From Methylobacterium sp. J-048 (lineage in GTDB: Bacteria > Pseudomonadota > Alphaproteobacteria > Rhizobiales > Beijerinckiaceae), in the NCBI RefSeq assembly GCF_022829515.1, contig NZ_JAKSYL010000108.1, positions 1 through 64,000 on the forward strand: a DNA stretch of 64,000 bases, read 5' to 3'. Within the stretch, counting starts at the first letter, position 1, and the number at the start of each line of letters is the position of its first letter. Position numbers and translations under genes: made by a program. A model generated the notes under the pieces. It was given only the letters and a program-made list of their open reading frames with translations. It did no database searches and was not told the origin of the DNA. Shown here piece by piece: positions 60,623-64,000 of the stretch.

Positions 60623-61780
60623 ATGTGGCCGCGGATTCTTCTGCTGACGCTGGGAACCTTTGCCATCGGAACCGACGGATTCATCGTCGCCGGCATCCTC
60701 GGGGCCATCAGCACTGAGACGCATGTCAGCATCTCGACTGCAGGACGCCTCGTGACTGCTTTCGCGGTGGTCTACGCGATCAGCAGTCCCCTCATCGCCT
60801 CGCTGACCGCAACCGTCCCGCGCCGTCGCCTCATCCTGGGGGCGTTGTTGGTGTTCATCCTGGGCAATGCGGGTGCGGCCCTCGCCACGACCTATGCGGG
60901 CCTGCTGGCGGCGCGCGTCGTGGCGGCGCTCGCGTCGGCGGCCTTCACACCCTGCGCGTCCGTCGCCGCGGCGACGCTGGCGGGTCCGAGCCATCGCGGA
61001 CGGGCGCTGTCCCTGGTCCTGGGCGGCATCACGATGTCGACGATCGTCGGGGTTCCCCTCGGGGCCTGGATCGGCGGCTTCCGCGCGGCGTTCTGGCTCG
61101 TGACGGGTCTCGGCGTCGCAGCGCTTCTCGGCTTGGCGCGCCTGTTGCCGGACTTGCCGCCCCCGCCAGCCGTTGGGCTTCGTGATCGCCTCAAGGCCCT
61201 ACGGACGCCCGGTGTTCCGACGACGCTCACGGTCACCGCTCTGGCCATGGCGGCGGGCTTCACGGTCTACACCTATATCGGGCCGCTCCTCACCGAGACC
61301 CTGCGGGCAGACGCCGGCACCGTGAGCCTCGTGCTGGTCGTGTTCGGCTGCGCCGGAACCCTCGGCAACGGCCTCAGCGGATGGCTGGCCGACCGCTGGG
61401 GCGCGCGCCAGACCGTGACCGTGAGCCTCGTCGTGGTGATGGGCGTCCTCGCCTGTCTCCCGACCCTCGCGGACACGCTGCCCGGCACGCTGGTGGCCAT
61501 CACCCTCTGGAACGGCGCGGGCTGGCTTCTGCTGCCGGCGCAACAGCTGCGCCTGCTCTCCGCGGCGCCTCACCTGGGGCAGATCCTCATCTCGCTCAAC
61601 GCCTCCGCGATGTATCCCGGGATCGGCTCGGCCGGCCTGCTGGGCGGGTGGATCATCGATATCTGGGATGTCCGGGCGCTCGGACCGGCCGCAGCCCTCA
61701 TCCTGGCGGTCGCGACGATCCTCCACGGCGCAAGCAGCAGGGGTCGCGTCAAGGCGCGGAAGCCGGAGGCCGTCGCCTGA
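60623..61780 (+). CDS. MFS exporter of the DHA1 drug-efflux type
   Basis: The 385-residue protein has about 12 membrane helices and opens LLTLGTFAIGTDGFIVAGIL, the signature of the AraJ/PbuE-like DHA1 branch; PLGAWIGGFRAAFW resembles motif C of drug antiporters. ATG 60623 has AAGGAG six bases upstream, preferred over the GTG at 60599. Its promoter lies in the MerR-type region, so the regulator presumably senses the exported compound. Identity of that compound is unknown. Confidence 0.88.
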   Translation: MWPRILLLTLGTFAIGTDGFIVAGILGAISTETHVSISTAGRLVTAFAVVYAISSPLIASLTATVPRRRLILGALLVFILGNAGAALATTYAGLLAARVVAALASAAFTPCASVAAATLAGPSHRGRALSLVLGGITMSTIVGVPLGAWIGGFRAAFWLVTGLGVAALLGLARLLPDLPPPPAVGLRDRLKALRTPGVPTTLTVTALAMAAGFTVYTYIGPLLTETLRADAGTVSLVLVVFGCAGTLGNGLSGWLADRWGARQTVTVSLVVVMGVLACLPTLADTLPGTLVAITLWNGAGWLLLPAQQLRLLSAAPHLGQILISLNASAMYPGIGSAGLLGGWIIDIWDVRALGPAAALILAVATILHGASSRGRVKARKPEAVA

Positions 61781-61809
61781 GGGCGGCCCGCCGCGACCCG
61801 GAGATCATG

Positions 61810-61860
61810 GGTTCCCAAGGGCTTGAAGCTCTTTGGCGGGTGATGAGGGCGGAGCCCTGA
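61810..61860. repeat. Degenerate multi-hairpin repeat, copy C
   Basis: Between convergent MFS and glycosyltransferase genes, CCAAGGGC (61815-61822) pairs imperfectly with GCTCTTTGG (61828-61836), and AGGGC-GGA-GCCCT (61846-61858) is a perfect hairpin identical to the core of copy A. GGGTTCCCAAGGGC matches the end of copy B read on the opposite strand, so this copy appears inverted and shortened. Confidence 0.5.
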
Positions 61861-61881
61861 TGATCGGTCCCGCCGGCGCGC

Positions 61882-62826
61882 TCACGGCGCACGCCGCGAC
61901 GGCCCGGCCCCTGCGAGACCCGGCAGCGCCGCGGCCAGGAGTGCGGCTGCCCGCAGCACCTCCGCGGCCTCCCCGGGGGACCGGCGGGCGAGCGCCAGGG
62001 CGAGCCGCAGGGGCACCTGCGCACAGAAGCTCGCCGCGATCAGTGCCAGGGCGGCGGCCCGGCCGTGGTGCTTGCCGGCATACAGGATCTGGCTGCGCAG
62101 GAAGTAGAACAGCCGCCGCGCCCGCGCCTGCCGGGTCGTGCCCTGGCCGACATGGTGGGCGACCGCCCCGGCCACGTGCCGCACCGCGAAGCCGGCGGCG
62201 CGGGCGCGGGTGCACAGGTCGGCATCCTCCCAGTAGACGAAGAAGCGCGGGTCGAAGCCGTCCAGCACCGCGAACAGGTCCCGGCGGATCATCAGGAACG
62301 CGCCCATCACCTGGCCGACGGCGCGGTCGTCGGCGTGATCCCACTCGACCAGAAAGTGTGGCCGGACGAGGCCGAGCCGGTCGAGGGCGAGGGTGCGGCC
62401 GAGCAGGCCGAGGCCGGTGGGCGCCCGGGCGCAGGAGCGGGCGGTCCGGCCGTCCGGGTCGACCAACCGGGCGCCGACGATCCCGGTGCGCGGATCTGCC
62501 ATCAGGGCGTCCCGGGCCACCCGGAGGGCATCCGGGGCGACCTGCGTGTCCGGGTTGAGGAACAGGATCGCCGGGGCGTCCCCGGCGGCGGCGCCCTGGT
62601 CGCAGGCGCGGCCGAAGCCAAGGTTTTCAGCGTTGCGGATCAGCCGGAGCGGGCGGGGCAGGGCGGGCAGGTCGTCCGCCGAGCCATCCTGCGAGGCGTT
62701 GTCGACCACGATGACCTGCACGGCGGCGGCCTCCTCAACGGCCGCGAGACTCGCCAGGCAGGCCCGGAGCAGGGCGCCGCCGTTCCAGTTGACGATCACC
62801 ACGTCGAGGTGGGCGCGATCCATCAT
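61882..62826 (-). CDS. Family 2 glycosyltransferase
   Basis: The 314-residue protein starts LDVVIVNWNGGALLRACLASL with the GT-A fold; VIVVDNASQDGSADDL and LFLNPDTQVAPDAL supply the nucleotide-sugar and metal-binding acids, and FFVYWEDADLCTRARAAGF is the acceptor-side ED motif. It resembles rhamnosyltransferase-like enzymes of cell-surface polysaccharides. A hydrophobic C-terminus (residues about 270-300) could touch the membrane. Its ATG overlaps the stop of the next glycosyltransferase gene upstream (ATGA), so they form one operon. Confidence 0.9.
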   Translation of the reverse strand: MMDRAHLDVVIVNWNGGALLRACLASLAAVEEAAAVQVIVVDNASQDGSADDLPALPRPLRLIRNAENLGFGRACDQGAAAGDAPAILFLNPDTQVAPDALRVARDALMADPRTGIVGARLVDPDGRTARSCARAPTGLGLLGRTLALDRLGLVRPHFLVEWDHADDRAVGQVMGAFLMIRRDLFAVLDGFDPRFFVYWEDADLCTRARAAGFAVRHVAGAVAHHVGQGTTRQARARRLFYFLRSQILYAGKHHGRAAALALIAASFCAQVPLRLALALARRSPGEAAEVLRAAALLAAALPGLAGAGPSRRAP

Positions 62827-63737
62827 GCGCGATCCCGGGGCGGCCCGAGGCGCCCGCGGGCGCCGTCGCGGACGGCCGCGAGCAGTCGCAGCAGCACAGT
62901 GGGCCGCCAGCCCGAATCCGCCCAGTACAAGCCGGCCTGGAGCGGCAGGTAGGCGGCCTGGGCGAGCTTCCAGCGCAGGGGCACGTACGGCAGGCGCCAG
63001 GCATAGACCGCGTTGCGCAGGTAGGTCGCCATGCGGAACAGGGGCTGGCGCGGCATCGCGATCCCGAAGCCGCGGATCACCCCGCCCCCGACCCGGTGCG
63101 GGATCGCGACGTCGCGGGCGAGGTAGCAGCCGAAGTTTTGGCTCCAGGCGCGAAAGCACCATTCCAGCTCGACGCCGTCGATAAAGAAGTCGGCGCGGAA
63201 CGGCCCGATCCGGGCGAGGGCGTCGAGGTCGATGAGCGAGCCCGAGGTCGCCAGGAACTGCACCGGGGCGAGGGCGCCGCAGGCTGGGGGGAGGGGGCCG
63301 CAGGCCGGCGCGCCGGGGCGGGGCGGGTAGGCCGGCGCCTTGTGGCCGGCGGCCGGGGCGGGAGCCGGCCCCACCACCGCCACCGGGATCGCGGCCTCCC
63401 GAAGCCGGTCGAGGGCGGCGAGCAGCGCCGCGGCCAGCCCGGCCGGCGGCTCGGCATCCTGGTCGAGCAGCAGCAGGGTGTTCGCGCCGGTCGTCCGGGC
63501 CGCTTCGGCGATCCGGTTGAGCGCCGCGGCGATGCCGACATTGCGCCCCGCCGACAGCACGGTCACGCCGGCCCGGGCGAGGCGCTCCGCCTCCGCATCG
63601 GGCAGGCCGCCATCGTCGAAGGCGATCACCCCGGCGAATCCGGACGCGGCATGCGCCAGCACCCGGTCCACCTGATCCGGGCTCGGCCGGAACAGGGTGA
63701 TGCCGAGCGCGAGGCGGGCGAGCTTCGGATCAGGCAC
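62823..63737 (-). CDS. Family 2 glycosyltransferase, rhamnosyltransferase-like
   Basis: The 304-residue protein has LLLLDQDAEPPAGL as the DxD-type segment, an N-terminal ITLFRPSPDQVDRVL unit, and SGSLIDLDALARIGPFRADFFIDGVELEWCFRAWSQ as acceptor region, a layout shared with rhamnosyltransferases (RfbF-like). A Pro/Ala/Gly-rich insertion (about residues 125-160) is odd and probably a loop. It is coupled to the downstream glycosyltransferase by a four-base overlap and lies 18 bases after the PadR-like gene. Confidence 0.85.
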   Translation of the reverse strand: MPDPKLARLALGITLFRPSPDQVDRVLAHAASGFAGVIAFDDGGLPDAEAERLARAGVTVLSAGRNVGIAAALNRIAEAARTTGANTLLLLDQDAEPPAGLAAALLAALDRLREAAIPVAVVGPAPAPAAGHKAPAYPPRPGAPACGPLPPACGALAPVQFLATSGSLIDLDALARIGPFRADFFIDGVELEWCFRAWSQNFGCYLARDVAIPHRVGGGVIRGFGIAMPRQPLFRMATYLRNAVYAWRLPYVPLRWKLAQAAYLPLQAGLYWADSGWRPTVLLRLLAAVRDGARGRLGPPRDRA

Positions 63738-63755
63738 GGGCCGGGCTCCGGCCGC

Positions 63756-64000
63756 TCACGCCCGCTCCACCGCGACGGTGGCGGCCTCCAGGGCGGCCGT
63801 GATGGCAGCAGCCTGTTCGGCGTCGAGGGGCCCGCGGGCCAGCCGCATCTGCAAGGCGAGCTTCAGCCCCTCCCTGGCGCGCACCAGGGAGGGCGGCGGC
63901 CCGTCGCCGCGGGCGGCCTCCGCTTCGGCCATCCGGGCCAGGATCGCCTCGAGGGTCGGGCGGTTGCCGTCCAGGACCGACTGCCCCTCCGGGGTGATCG
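63756..64000 (-). CDS. PadR-family-like regulator, C-terminal part (cut by the window edge)
   Basis: Reading leftward from the edge, the visible 80 codons begin ITPEGQSVLDGNRPTLEAIL, the end of a PadR-type winged helix, followed by a charged helical domain (SLVRAREGLKLALQMRLARG) and ending ATVAVERA. Helices of this type form the PadR dimer interface. The start and DNA-binding helix are outside the window. The family call rests on the C-terminal pattern only. Confidence 0.6.
   Translation of the reverse strand, partial: ITPEGQSVLDGNRPTLEAILARMAEAEAARGDGPPPSLVRAREGLKLALQMRLARGPLDAEQAAAITAALEAATVAVERA

Overview
The window is GC-rich chromosomal DNA (roughly 70% by eye). It most resembles a Methylobacterium/Methylorubrum-type alphaproteobacterium of the Rhizobiales. 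The reasons are late cobalamin genes of the CobU/CobO/CobQ/CbiB/CobC set, a RutABC pyrimidine-catabolism operon, a block of DUF3618, holin-X and YqjD-like envelope genes behind a GGAAC/GTT promoter of the EcfG general stress type, and very large fused trehalose/glycogen enzymes. The genus is inferred from gene content, not from a database match.

Layout. Positions 1-4940 look like the end of a prophage or similar element: a partial tail tape-measure/tail-lysozyme gene, an AT-rich dGTP triphosphohydrolase with a small overlapping leader ORF, a ribbon-helix-helix regulator, and a tight run of four small genes behind a strong sigma70-like promoter. A tRNA-Glu(TTC) gene at 5113-5188 follows, with its 3' end facing the element, so it is the likely attachment site. 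Positions 5295-12567 hold cobalamin genes (cobU, cobO, cobQ, then cbiB and cobC), interrupted by an MFS transporter, a 58-residue protein and a 2-hydroxyacid dehydrogenase. A second MFS gene and a 63-residue ORF lead to malonyl-CoA decarboxylase and malonyl-CoA synthetase (14507-17578). A leftward four-gene envelope/stress operon (19795-17625) is divergent from otsA.

Positions 20254-47548 form a large trehalose/glycogen cluster: otsA, glgX, a VapBC-like toxin-antitoxin pair, treZ, a MalQ-TreY fusion, a GH13-GlgE fusion, a TreS-maltokinase fusion, glgB, glgA, a GH13 alpha-glucosidase and glgP. Together these can make trehalose from UDP-glucose (OtsA), from glycogen ends (TreY/TreZ) and from maltose (TreS). 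They can also return trehalose to glycogen through maltose-1-phosphate (TreS-Mak, then GlgE, then GlgB), and degrade glycogen (GlgX, GlgP, MalQ). No otsB or glgC lies in the window.

Positions 47661-55970 run leftward: an SGNH hydrolase, a ferredoxin-reductase-like protein, a coiled-coil protein, a 972-residue GGDEF/EAL membrane protein with degenerate motifs, an M16 peptidase and thrC. Three small secreted or unknown genes follow, then rutABC, a MerR regulator with a classical long-spacer promoter driving an MFS exporter, two GT2 glycosyltransferases and the C-terminal end of a PadR-like regulator cut by the window edge. A multi-hairpin repeat recurs between three convergent gene pairs (after glgB, after glgP and after the second drug-type MFS gene).
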